A model generated the notes under the pieces. It saw only the letters and a program-made list of their open reading frames with translations. It was not told the origin of the DNA and ran no database searches. A program made the position numbers and the translations under genes. Below, piece by piece: positions 10,340 to 21,436 of a DNA stretch of 64,000 nucleotides. Origin of the DNA: Pyrus communis. Lineage: Eukaryota; Streptophyta; Magnoliopsida; Rosales; Rosaceae. Numbering within the stretch: the first letter of the stretch is position 1; each line of letters starts with the position of its first letter. The stretch covers positions 22,802,953 through 22,866,952 of the forward strand of contig NC_084813.1 of NCBI RefSeq assembly GCF_963583255.1, given 5' to 3'.

Positions 10340-11011
10340 TTATTTATTGGTGTTGAATTGCAGAACAGAAGTTATGTTTGGCCATTTTATTACTATTCTC
10401 ACTTTGTTAAATTGGGGTTATGTCATGTGATGACATGTCAGCAGTTAATAGATAAATTGATAAAAAATTTAGTGAAAGTTTGGCATTGCAACGAATTGAT
10501 AACTTGATATATAACCGTTTTTTTCTTAAAAATGACAATGAGTGGCAAGTCACGATTATCCACTCTTTCAAAGGTCAGAAAGTGATATATAACATTTCAA
10601 TGATTAAAAAAAATGAGATAATGCATAACAATGATACAAAATTAAAGTAGTAAAATATAATTTATTCATAATATAATATAGATAGAACTTTCTAGCTCAT
10701 TTACTCCACCGACTTAATGTGCTATAATTAGCTACCGTATGCATGAATCTTTCTTTGTGCTTTCATCATGGGCTGGACCTATACCAGCAATACATCGAGT
10801 GCGTGGAGGAAAAAGTATGGAAACTGCTCCCGATCATTCTTCACACGCAGACTTGGGGTAGGCTTGTTATTAAGCAGGACATAAAAGTGGTCATTTACAG
10901 ACAAGCATTGCGATGGGCAGTGTAAACGGCTTCGTCAAGAGACTCCAAATTCCAGTGAGAAAATGAGTTAAACAGGCAACACCTCACCCTTTCTATGTTT
11001 TTCTTACAATC
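10340..11011. other. Intergenic region upstream of receptor pseudogene
   Basis: AT-rich DNA without coding features up to about 10740. The part from about 10780 to 11011 matches 39500-39677, the 5' flank of the paralogous pseudogene, and presumably holds the old promoter and leader. Confidence 0.5.
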
Positions 11012-14000
11012 ATGAACAACCCCATCAGCAAACTCCCTAATAAAACTCACTCCTATTCTCATTCCCTTTTTTCTCCGCAAGATAACCATACACATGGCCG
11101 GGGACTCGCCGCCAATCTATGTTCCGTCTGATCGAATCACCCTTCAATGTGGCTCTTCTGATCTCTGAATCGACTAACACTCCCGATATTGGGCTGGAGA
11201 TATCGATTCAAAATTTCTTCCATTCGAGCACCAAGTGGCTGGTAACAAATCCATATTCAAAGAAGCACCTGTTGGAGAACAATTCAGAAATAAACAAAAA
11301 TAACATAAATAAACAGAACTTGAAATTTTAATATTTTATTTACCAAATATACTTGATGTGCAGAATGAAATTATACAATAAATACATAAACTAATATAAA
11401 AATATCAATGATACTAACTTGATCACAGAAGGTAGAGGCTAGCGTAAAAGCTATGTCCTTCGAACAGTATTTTCGTCCCACTCTTGTGCTTGTGGTTCTA
11501 CAACGTCTGCTCGACCAGGATACAACTACCAAATTCTACAACCCGCACTGGATTATAGAACTCTAGCGAATTGCTTTGTGTGTTTACTCTCTGGAAATTT
11601 TGTATGGAAGATAAGGAGGAAGAAAAGATGATTCTCACTTGGAAACTGTGATTACAAATATATAGGTTGTTTCACACCCTTTCAAATACATGTTCAGTGT
11701 ATTTGAAAGCACACAACTCTTTCTAATAGCTGTATCTTTTAATCAAAAAGTACAACTCTTTCTAACAGCTGTGTCTTTTAATCAAAATGTTTTTTAATTA
11801 ATAAATTAATTAAAAAACTTAATTCGAAAAATTAAAATTAATGAATCTGATTAATTAATATTAATTGTATTTAGGCTATATTATATTCAAATCTAATCCA
11901 CACAACCATAAGGCTCAAGCCTTCAATCCATTTCCAAATGGTCCAAGTTCTAATTACTAAGAAAAGGGAATAAGCCTATATAAAGGCTTGTGAAAAAATA
12001 CTATTGACCAATGTAGAACAAGAGGGTCTCAAACTCCAACAGCACCTTCTCCCTCTTCTTCCGGCCAAGTGCCTTACAGCATAGCTAGGCTTTCCCGCTT
12101 TGAATTTACCTACACATTTCCACTCTCTTCCGGCCCAAAGTTCATTTGCTTGTATTTCTACCCAGCTTCATACGCCCCCCACTTCAACCGATCCCAAGCT
12201 CTCTTCTCAGTCAAAGTCGGTGGCTTTACCCTTCTCCACGACTTCAACGCTTCGGTCACTGCTGATGCTTCTGGCTCGGATACCATATACAGAGAGTTCT
12301 GCCTCTACACTGAGTCAGGACAGAATTTGAATATCACGTTCACTCCAAGCAAAGCAAGCCCATATGCCTACGCGTTTATCAATGGGATTGAAATTATCTC
12401 CATGCCCCCATATCTTTACTACACTTCACCCTAGAGCCCGGATGGGGTTGCTCATGTAGGCAGTGAAAAGACAATTTGCATCGAGAACAACACTGCTCTG
12501 GAGATGGTGTACCGAATCAATATCGGTGGCGAAAGGCTGATCTATCGCGATCAGGACAATGGTATGAGCCGCATTTGGGATGGTTCGGGAAACGATTCAA
12601 GTAATTCTAGTATTTTACTACGAAACAGTATCATTCACCTTAACTTTTCTAAAATAACAGAGTACTCTGCTCCGAAAGAAGTTTACCAAACCGGCCACTC
12701 AATGGACTTAAGCGAGACCATAATCAACGGGTACAATCTTACTTGGGAATTCCCTGTGGATTCAATGTTTGCTTACTTGGTTAGGCTTCATTTTTGTGAG
12801 TTTGATGATTTAGTGACGTTGGGAGACTGTGTATTTAACATCTACATCACCAATCAATCCACTGAGAAAATGGCGGATATAATCGAGTGCAGTGGTGGAA
12901 ATGAAAGACCAGTCTGCAATCCCGAAGAAAGTCAATCTCTTTCTTGCACTGGAATCGGATTTGTTGAATAGGTACCGGGTGGCAATCTTGAACGGACTCG
13001 AAATGTTCAAACTCAGTGCAAATCGGAATCTCGCCGGACCAAGCCCTGACCTACCTCCTATAGCCCCAGCAAAGGGGACACCATCAAAACCTAGCACCAG
13101 ATCAAGAACTCCTTTGCTTGCCACGGTTGTCGGTGTAGCTTGCGGAATACTTGGACTCTCTGTTCTTGGGTTCTTGGTTTTTAGGCGGCGGCGGAAAGTC
13201 AAGGGCCCTGCCTCAAATAGGTCATCATCTTTACCAACACATTTGTGTTGTTACTTTTCACTGGCGGAGATCAAAGCCGCCACCCAAAACTTCAGCCAGA
13301 GTTTCGTTGTTGGTGTTGGCGGCTTCGGTCACGTGTACAAAGGGCATATCGATGGTGGGGCCACTCCCGTTGCGATCAAACGGCTGAAACTCGAGTCATC
13401 TCAGGGAGCCTGTGAGTTCAAGACAAAAATTGAGCTGCTGTCGCAACTCAGACACTGTCATTTGGTGTCTCTAATTGGGTATTGTACTAATAAAAATGAG
13501 ATGATTTTGGTGTACGATTACATGGCACGTGGGACCCTCGCTGATCACCTCTACCACACCGATAACCCACCTCTCTCCTGGTGATAACGGCTCCAAATTT
13601 GCATTGGCGCCACGCGAGGGTTGCGCTACCTACACAGCGATGCTTAGGGCACTATCATCCACTGTGACGTGAAGAGCACGAACATTTTATTGGATGAGAA
13701 ATGGGTGGCCAAGGTTTCGGATTTCGGATTGTCAAAAGTGGGCACGACCACCATGTCCAAGACCCACATCAGTACGGCCGTGAAAGGCAGTTTCGGGAAT
13801 CTAGACCCAGAATACTACCGATGTCAACAACTGACGGTGAAGTCCGATGTGTGCTCATTCGGTGCACTGTTGTGTGAAGTACTATGCGCAAGACCAACTG
13901 TGGTGCATGCAGTGGAGACGAGGCAAATGAACTTGGCTGAGTGGACCAAGAGCTGTCATCGCGACGGGGAACTTGATCAAATCATTGATCCGAACATGAA

Positions 14001-14256
14001 GGGTAAGATTGAAATCGAGTGTTTGAACAAGTATGTGGAAATTGCTATAAGTTGCATCAATGATAGTGGGATAGAAAGGCCGTCATTGAACGACGTTGTG
14101 AGGGGGCTTGAGTTTGCATTGCAACAACATCAAAACTGCTGTGAAAGGAACAACGAGGATGCCGTTGCTAGCGTGCCAGGTTGCGCTACGAATGAATCCG
14201 TTCAGTGCATATCTGAGACGATCTTCTCAGAGATCAACGATCCGAATGGGAGATGA
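11012..14256 (+). pseudogene. CrRLK1L receptor kinase pseudogene with solo LTR
   Basis: A complete but dead receptor gene. The start MNNPISKLPNKT is followed by a 2-bp deletion relative to the paralogue at 39678, so the signal peptide is out of frame; a TGA lies in the first ectodomain strand. A solo LTR occupies 11270-12041. The frame then runs VPYSIARLSRFEFTY to a TAG at 12432. Second-half ectodomain follows, with a frameshift and small deletion near 12915-12980. Then come the membrane span (LLATVVGVACGILGLSVLG) and kinase. In the kinase the G-loop and VAIKRL survive, but TGA at 13582 and TAG at 13645 interrupt it, and the catalytic HRD reads HCD. The tail FSEINDPNGR at 14256 is kept. It pairs with the convergent eIF3m pseudogene at 14822. 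Confidence 0.9.
11270..12041 (-). mobile_element. Solo LTR with 5-bp target duplication GCACC
   Basis: The 772-bp segment starts TGTTGGAGAAC and ends CTCAAACTCCAACA. It is flanked by GCACC at 11265-11269 and 12042-12046. Removing it and one GCACC restores the receptor sequence (GAAGCACCTTCTCCC, as at 39926-39940). It is the reverse-complement relative of 5484-6287. No internal region is present, so it is a solo LTR left by LTR-LTR recombination. Confidence 0.92.
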
Positions 14257-14821
14257 TGAGCAACATTAGAGTAATCTGGCTAGACCTAAAGGCTATGGGT
14301 AAGCCTGACCATGATATGAGTATGTTTTTTCTTATATACTGTGTTTGAACCCAATTAAATGATGAATCACTTGCAGCGCTTGCCATTGCATTATATTGCA
14401 GAACTATTTCTACAAACTGACTGCACTTACGACCACACAATAGCGGGAGAAACTTAAAAGTGCTTCTAGATATAAGCGTTTTCTAAACAAGCACATGCCA
14501 AGTGCTTCTCTAAAAAGCACTCCCAAGCATTTTTCCAAGAAACACACTGATTTTAGTAAAACCTTGTGTATTTTTAATAAAAGCACTTGTCAACAAAAGT
14601 GCTTTTAAAAACAATTTCATACGATCCCCAATTTGGCTGGAATATGCTCCATTACAACTTCCGGACAAGAGAATTTTCCTGTTAAACGCAACAAAAGTTA
14701 CTACTGATATAAGCAGTAGATCATCATTTGATCCAATTCCAAAATAGCGGGGAATCAATAACACTCGTGCGTTCAAACTCTCGTAAGTCAATCAAGCACC
14801 TACATTAAGATCCGTAAGTTT
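14257..14821. other. Convergent intergenic region between receptor and eIF3m pseudogenes
   Basis: This is the 3' flank shared with 42069-42720. Repeated AAAAGCACTT/AAGTGCTT motifs around 14455-14610 form short inverted repeats (a GTGCTTCTAGATA..AAGCGTTTTC type sequence), possibly a small MITE remnant. No coding sequence. Confidence 0.4.
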
Positions 14822-16759
14822 CTAACGAATAACTAAGCCTTGCACTGCCTGTGATCCATCATCCGCTATCCTGTTAGCTCGAATGGTGCTGATAACGTTT
14901 GCAATATTACCCTGACAATGAGAAACTCTGTCAAGATACGATTATATAATGAAGATTTATGGACAATGCAATACAAAGGGTGGTTTATTATACCGTAGCA
15001 ATGAATCGGTTCTTAGTGGTCAGTTAAAAATGAAAAAGCAGTTGAAGTTACTTACCCTCCAAGTTGGTAACTTTGTTCTTAGTGTAAGCCATTGTTCTTC
15101 CCCAAACACTCTCTCAGTACAGCGGCTGCAGATGAAGGGCCAATTCAGTTCAAGAACAAAGAAGCCTAAAAGAATGAATAAACAACTATATGCATCTTTG
15201 TGTGTACGCAGAAGGTACGAAACACAAACTAACCTCACAATCACCATTTGATTCATCTGGTCCATGTTACAGTCCATCAACTTAGCAGTTATTGCCTTTA
15301 CCACCCAAAGTTCCAACTTCGTCATCATTAATCTGCCAAAAAGAAGTGCATAAGCATAATTAACCATGATGTCAGTTTTAAACTTCTAGAACCAGAAAGG
15401 TAAGCCAACCTAACCTGAAGAGTATCCCTGATAGCACTGTAAGGAATCCGTCCAGATTCATCAGAACCAAGATCCATCAAGGAAATCAACCTCATCTTAG
15501 TTATGCAGTCTTCATGGACAAGACCTATAACATTTCAGAAAGCATAATTTAGACAAACAGAAAAATGTATATAATCCGAAGAAAACCCAGTCAGATGAAA
15601 CTAAACTTTACCGTAGCTTTTCAGTAAATCAGAATTTGCAGCCTGAAACTCCAAGTAAGCATCCAGCCTCTGAGTCAGAAAGATCTTCAAAAGCTGATAT
15701 GCCAATGCATGCTTAGCATCCTTCTCCAGTTGCTCTACAGCGGGCAAATTTAGCAAATCACACTGCAGCATAACAAACCAACACATCAGTTATCTGAATG
15801 CCTAATGGAAGGGGGGAATATGATCATCAGAGCCAACTGCCAAAAACCAGTTGTTTTGAAGTGATGAAGCATAGTAGCTTCTTCAAAATGCCAGAAACAC
15901 AATAATATTTATAAATTACTTTATAAGAGTTGTTTCTAAACTACAACACAATTAACTGGGTCCACCACATAATAGAATTTTTTTAACAACAAAAAAAAAA
16001 ACATATTTTGTAAATAAGAATGAACAGTCACCAAAGAGAAACATGGACTGAAGAATTAGTTCAAAAAAATTTTGAAATTCCACAAGATCCTACAAATATA
16101 CCTGAAACATGTCTGGGGCCTTCACAAATTCCACAATTGTACGTCTAACTTCCTCTTTGGCTTCACTCAACGTATGCACATCTTCACCAGAAAATGTCGC
16201 CAAGTACTTGGTCAGGAATTTGAAAGACTCCTTTGCCAAACTGAAAATACAACAGAAAATATAATTAACTGTTCTTAAAACAAATCGAGGAAAGACATGT
16301 ACATATAGAAAAAAGATTACAAAGCATACTTTTTGTGTTCTTTCAGAACATTAGCGATGGTCAGAAATAACTGCCTCTGATCAGAGATCTCAATACTCCA
16401 CTCTTTCAAAAAACTTTCCACATTTTTTAATGAAGGGATGACATGTTCAGTGACCTTCCCATGGATAGCCAAATTAAGAGCACTCAAGTAGACTAAGAAC
16501 CGGCTATATGGGTTCTCCAGTAGGTTGTACAGATTGAACAAACTGTAAACAAAACAAAAACGGTCAGAAGTACATTCAAAATAATAAAAAGCTAAAGTCA
16601 TGATCACAATGGTATCATACATCTTTAAGCGCAATGCAGGCTTGTCGGTTGGTTTTTGAGTAATCTTTGAGGATATAAGTTTTGCCATCTCCAGTGCTTC
16701 ATCTGGACTTTCAGACTTTGTAACAACATTGCAGATAACAGTGAATATGCACTCAAGAT
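14822..16759 (-). pseudogene. EIF3M: eIF3 subunit M (PCI domain) pseudogene, copy 1
   Basis: Nine exons on the minus strand match translation initiation factor 3 subunit m, a PCI-domain scaffold protein of the 43S complex. By splice signals they are 16759-16621, 16542-16330, 16240-16102, 15762-15612, 15524-15415, 15332-15234, 15125-15056 and 14911-14822, plus a lost 5' exon. Motifs include LECIFTVICNVVTKSESPDE, LFNLYNLLENPYSRF, KYLATFSGEDVHTLSEAKEE, CDLLNLPAVEQLEKDAKHAL, MDQMNQMVIV, TERVFG and the C-terminus ANVISTIRAN..QGLVIR. GT-AG borders are all retained. The exon at 15332-15234 is 99 nt against 98 in the other copy: an extra G in GAAGTTGGAA shifts the frame. The N-terminal exon is absent, and homology to copy 2 stops near 17036. 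It is a duplicated, not processed, pseudogene, convergent with the receptor pseudogene. Confidence 0.88.
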
Positions 16760-17036
16760 CTAGAAGGAAAAAAAAATTCATGAATTTGTTATGATGAACA
16801 TTGACAAAACCATTAAGATGGCATTTAATTGTCGTTACTAATTGAATGAGTTGATGCTAAGTCCATATCATCCAAAATTGTTAATAAGAACATTTTAAAG
16901 AATATTATGAATTTCAATTTCTACAATGGTAGAATCTACATAACTGACCAAAAACACATGCAGAATTTTGAAGTAATTAGACTAAGGAACTTCAAGCAAA
17001 CATTGATACAATAGTGGATGGACGAGAATTGGAAGA

Positions 17037-18093
17037 AAAACATTTGCCCAATGTTTTTGTCACCGCAAACCCAAGTTTCGGATTCGTAAGCATTACAATT
17101 AAAACTGAGTTTCGAGATTAAGCACGTAGTACGCAATAAAGGACTAAAATTTTGTGGAGATTAGTTTATCTTCTTCAAATCATTGCGACTTGAGTTTAAA
17201 TCATAATATAGATTAGTATAAAATATCATTTGTACAAGCTGAAAGGAATACGCTTCTTTCTCTTTTCTTGTTCAGTCTCTTTTTATTTGGCTAAATAGCC
17301 AAAATTGTTCATGAGATTTGTATAACTCATTACTTTGGTTCCTGAGATTGAAAATCAATAGAAATGGTTCCTGAGATTGTCCACCATCCATCATTTTGGT
17401 TCTTCTGTTAAAAACTCTTTGGGTAATTTTCAAAACTTCATAACTCAATCGTTTTTTAACTAAATTCGACCCATAATTTATCAAAATTATGGGTCTTTTC
17501 TGATCCTTGTTTGATTTGGATGTGGGTTGTTTGGAATCTGATTGGGCTTTTGATTGGGTTGATTTGATATGGTCCATTTAGCCCTATGGGAATGTGGATA
17601 CCAACTAGCCTACAGAGTTTGAGAAAGGTGTGAGGTTCATTTGACAATTGGGTTTTGGGTTGGAACTGCGTAAGACTGTCAAGATCGTTATGTTTTTCAT
17701 ATTGTGTTGGAACTTGAAACTTATTCAACAAGAAATTTTTTGACTTAGGACCGTTATAGTTATGGTCGCTTCTCACTAGAGTTTTAATTGCCGGCTCCCA
17801 TGTCATTAGGTCACTAGCTTTCTTGACCTTTCGACACAGGACATGCATTAACCCCCATACATGGTTTACGATTTGCGGATTCCATACAATATAAAGCGAA
17901 GTTCAAGTTACTAATTACAATATTAATTACAAAACACTTATGTTGATCAACAATATGTTATAAATTAGGAAATGAGAAATGACACAACTTAGAAACATGA
18001 CCTACGATTACCGTGGCATTTTTTGTAATATTATTTTAAAAGAACAGATTGTGATCAATAACAAGGTAACTAATTGATTGGTCAAACAAATGG
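17037..18093. other. Non-coding repeat-rich intergenic DNA
   Basis: 17290-17420 holds a tandem phrase (TTGGTTCCTGAGATTG..) seen repeatedly, probably a dispersed repeat. 17490-18090 is about 90% similar to 24110-24690 by eye. A minus-strand open frame occurs in both copies (17848-17456 and 24461-24015), but it matches no family I know and its frame differs between copies by indels. I leave it uncalled. Confidence 0.45.
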
Positions 18094-18210
18094 TGGATTG
18101 CTTAGTAGATAGAGCTTTTCTCTTCAACCCACTAATTTTCGAGTTTAAATTTTCTCCCATAGTTCAAAAAATTCAGTGCAAATTATCTTCTCGTTTGTCA
18201 AAAAAAAAAA
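18094..18210 (+). mobile_element. tRNA-derived SINE, copy in block 2a
   Basis: TGGTGGATTGCTTAGTAGATAGAGC resembles a polymerase III A box, and CGAGTTTAAATTTTC resembles a degenerate B box. An A run ends the element at 18201-18210. The same element is at 24700-24835 in the duplicate block, so it was present before duplication. Confidence 0.5.
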
Positions 18211-18364
18211 GGATTTATCAGTAACTAAGTATTTCTCTCTGGTTTATACCGAGGTTAGTAAAAGGAAATTACCTACGATTACAATGCTTGATTAATACAT
18301 TAATTGATTGAGATAAAACTCTAATTCAACCACCAAATATGACAATGGCTATCGATGCAGCAAT

Positions 18365-18612
18365 ATCATAAGTTACGATTTGGATACTGGAAGATGTTAG
18401 ACGTCCTGGTTCATTAGACCGGAGCTCAAAGCCTTGGTCGATAAAATTCCTAACGAGTTTGACAGCTTCGAAGGTGGGCTTCAACTCTCCGTTGCCTGAA
18501 TTTTTATTCAAAGAAATCGGAGACAACATACCTGCTGAGATGCTGAAGGAAAATTTCCGAACTGATGGTGCACAGTTCCTCCGATTCCCAATGCCTTAAG
18601 TGATTAGGGTTG
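18365..18612 (+). pseudogene. Lipoxygenase exon fragment, copy 1
   Basis: Across three frames the plus strand codes RFGYWKMLDV, then FIRPELKALVDKIPNEFDSF, then FKEIGDNIPAEMLKENFR. In plant lipoxygenases these appear in this order just before the catalytic domain ([24 protein letters not shown], ..IPAE.LRE..RTDGE). Relative to the copy at 24985-25245 it lacks about 30 bases after GACGTCCTGG. Frameshifts and a stop make it non-functional. Only this exon piece is present; neither the PLAT domain nor the iron-binding histidines are seen nearby. Confidence 0.75.
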
Positions 18613-18894
18613 ATTTGGAGTTGCGATGCTTTAAAATAAAAATAGCTTACTAAAAATTTTGGAACATTAAATATGAGAAGCATAGAAACGCGCAAGCAAA
18701 GTCTACCATACTTCTCAAAAATAAAAAAAACGTTTTTTTATTTTATTTTTAAAGCATGATGATCAATTTTAATCATTCAACATGCTTATAACAATTTTAC
18801 ACAAAAATTTATCAGACACTATTTTTTTAGTTAAAAGTACTTTTACAAAATAAGTTTATTAGACACTCAACAACTTTACTTTATAGTTGTTTAT

Positions 18895-19258
18895 CTTTGC
18901 AACTAAATTCATGAAGGGCCATTTCTATTTCGTGCGTAGCCACCCAAACCAGATCAAGTTTGTTCTTACTTGGAGGCCTCAAACCAGATCAGGTTCGTTC
19001 ATCTGCATCCAAGTGCAGCCTTCCATCCGTGGGAGCAAAAGCATGGTCCAAAATTCCATTTGCCCCGTCGAATGAGATACCGTCTCCATGATCACGACGT
19101 TGAAAGCTAATCTTCACGTCTTCTGGCAAGGCTAACCCAACCTCTTGAAATTTGAATTTGGAAACCTCAAGCTCCCGACAGATTACAAAAAATATTTGTT
19201 GCCATTTGTCTCTCAGAACACTACTCAAAATGGATATGGAAAGCATATTTTCCACTCC
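18895..19258 (-). pseudogene. Matrix metalloproteinase fragment, copy 1
   Basis: The minus strand codes PEDVKISFQRRDHGDGISFD, then GILDHAFAPTDGRLHLDADE, a stop, and after a short shift DLVWVATHEIEMA. In plant matrix metalloproteinases (matrixins), (A)DIKI.F..GDHGDG..FDG..G.LAHAFAP..G..H.DADE.W precedes the zinc site HEIGHLLGLGHS. Here the zinc motif is broken at HEIEM and the protein ends. No signal peptide or prodomain is found. It is a one-piece remnant, opposite in strand to the lipoxygenase fragment. Confidence 0.8.
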
Positions 19259-20634
19259 TTTCCTTTAATTATTTATACTAATGTGTTTTGAGAGTAGATT
19301 CATGGTTTAAAATGTTTCACATTAATAAACAATGGTTCATATTGTTGTATAATATATAGGGTGGTGCCTAAACCTCTATTAATTTTTGTCTTTTGATTTT
19401 TTTCAATTCATTCGATCCAATGGCTAAGAAAAAATAAGATGGAGTGTGTATGGGTACATCACCCAATATCTATTGTGCATCTCATTCATGAATCGCATAA
19501 TTATCACTAATTTTTAACTAGTAGAAGTTTAACCATAAATTTTAGTAAAACACCAGTCTTCTTGTAACATGTTGGCTTTATATTACTTCCATTTCAAAAC
19601 AGATGAACCTAAATTCTACGAAGACAATGTGCTTTTTGGCTTTTTGGTTATATAAATTATACACCATGTCAACATAAACTTAGCTAGGCAAAAGCTCAAT
19701 GCCTCAACTGATTGAGGATATCCCCTAATATTATTGTAGCCAAACTATATTATATTAGGATGGTCGAGTATATTAAGTATTAATTTGTTCAAGTGCCTTA
19801 TAAGAATAGTATATGTCAGTCGTCTATGCGCACTTAGAATCAATCGTCTATGCGCACTTAGAATCAATAATACATGTAAATTGCAAAATGCATCAATGCT
19901 AACAAAAATTTGTGCGCGTATTAACATCATCTTACCTCAAAAATCACATTGTAAAGACACATGCTTGTTAAAATGACGTATAACAACTCATACCTGGATA
20001 CCATTTGACGGGTTGGTTGTTACTTGATAGTAATGAGACTTTTCTACCTAGCATTTTTCATAAGACTATATAACAAGTTAACAACACAATCTCTACTTCT
20101 TGTTTGGAAAAGTATACAAGCAAATCACTATGCATAAAGACTAGTGGCAAAGACTTTGGATTTTTCGTCTACTACCCTTTGTATCAAGTCTATTAACTTT
20201 ACTCTTGATGATTGAGACGTGCAGCCAAATATTTGACATTCAAATCTCTGGCCGGTATTGTTTGTCTGGATTGCGCTGCATCTTTTTAGATGATGAACTC
20301 CCTTTTAAAGTCTTTGATTCATCCTGTTCTAAAAAGACTTAAATGAAACGAATTCAATATAATCGTAGCGTACTAAACCACTAATACAAGGTCATATTTG
20401 AAAAAGTTTCATGCATGATCTTATATTAGTTAGTGGCTTGAAAAGTCATCACGCCAATAGATTTTTTAGTATTAAAAACATAACTCAGTATACTAAATGT
20501 CATAATACAATTAGTTAAATCTTAAAAAAAAAAAATTAATTGTGTTATAACGCTTGATATACCAGTCATATATTTTCAAACATACTAAAAATTATCTCTA
20601 TCCTGATGAATCAACGATGAACTCCTCCATGAAA
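19259..20634. other. Non-coding duplicated DNA
   Basis: The stretch 19340-20634 matches 27294-28575 closely. It contains no recognisable gene. A short tandem phrase (CGTCTATGCGCACTTAGAATCAAT twice) lies at 19819-19866. Confidence 0.5.
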
Positions 20635-20637
20635 TCA

Positions 20638-21248
20638 GGCCATCTCCAACCGAATGGTCCAGAGGGCCAAACGGCTGAAAATAGCCCGAAAACCGTCTCC
20701 AACCGAGGGCTATGCCAGAGGGCTTGTGGGCCCCACGAAATCTGAAAGGGCCAAAGGGCTGGCCCAATCTAGCCAGTCAGCCAGCCCGGGCTGGGCCAGA
20801 GGGCTGAGTATTCCTGTCGGATATAATCAACATGAATGCTTAAACAAAAATTTGAATCCAACGGTTAGCTGACTAGCTGTTGTATTCAATTTTTTTTAAT
20901 GAATTTAAACCTTTTTTTTCCTATAGCTTCTATTTTACAAAATTTGTTTCATATTTTTTTGAAATTCTACTTTTTTTCCTATAACTTCCTAAGCCATTAT
21001 ACAACATTAAATTAAATTAAGTAACATGAAACAACATTAAATAATAAATTATGTTTGGCCCTATGACCATTTGGCCCTCGGTTGGAGACGATTTTTTGTA
21101 ACAGGACTAAAACGAGCCCGATGGCCCTTTGGCCCTCAATTGAAGATGGAGGCAAATATGACTCTGTACTGTTCATTAAAATATTAATTTCTTAGATGAT
21201 CAAAGGGCTAAAACGAGCCCTCTGGTCAGCTCTTGGTTGGAGATGGCC
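20638..21248. mobile_element. PIF/Harbinger-like MITE with TCA target duplication
   Basis: A 611-bp element with perfect 14-bp inverted termini GGCCATCTCCAACC/GGTTGGAGATGGCC. TCA flanks it at 20635-20637 and 21249-21251. The duplicate block at about 28572-28585 has the empty site GAAATCATG, so the insertion is delimited to the base. Internal GGCCCTTTGGCCCTC-type motifs repeat. No transposase is coded. The 3-bp duplication points to the Harbinger group. Confidence 0.88.
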
Positions 21249-21289
21249 TCATGCCCCACTACTTCTGTTTTGCCCTAGGTTTTCAATAA

Positions 21290-21436
21290 TTGTGCATGCA
21301 AACAATAACATAACAACTCGGAGTAGAGGTTTAATCATAACCCTACACGTGGCCGCAAACTCACCCTCTGTCTACACTCCGGTCGATGACATTACCCTTC
21401 AGTGTGGCTTTTCTAGCGACCAAGTCAGCATAAACC
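21290..21436 (+). pseudogene. Receptor kinase N-terminal fragment (block 2a)
   Basis: After a degenerate leader, ITLHVAANSPSVYTPVDDIT and LQCGFSSDQVS match residues about 17-47 of the intact receptor at 32711 (ITLHVAGDSPSVYKPVDDIT, LQCGFSGDQVN). No start codon is aligned, and similarity ends sharply at 21436. The upstream 90 bases (ATTTTCAATAATTGTGCATG and neighbours) also match 32430-32480. It is a short broken 5' end. Confidence 0.75.

Noticed and set aside
17456..17848. Minus-strand open frame of 130 codons, also present at 24015-24461.
   Set aside because: No known family, and the two copies owe their openness to duplication, not conservation. The reading frame changes by indels between them.
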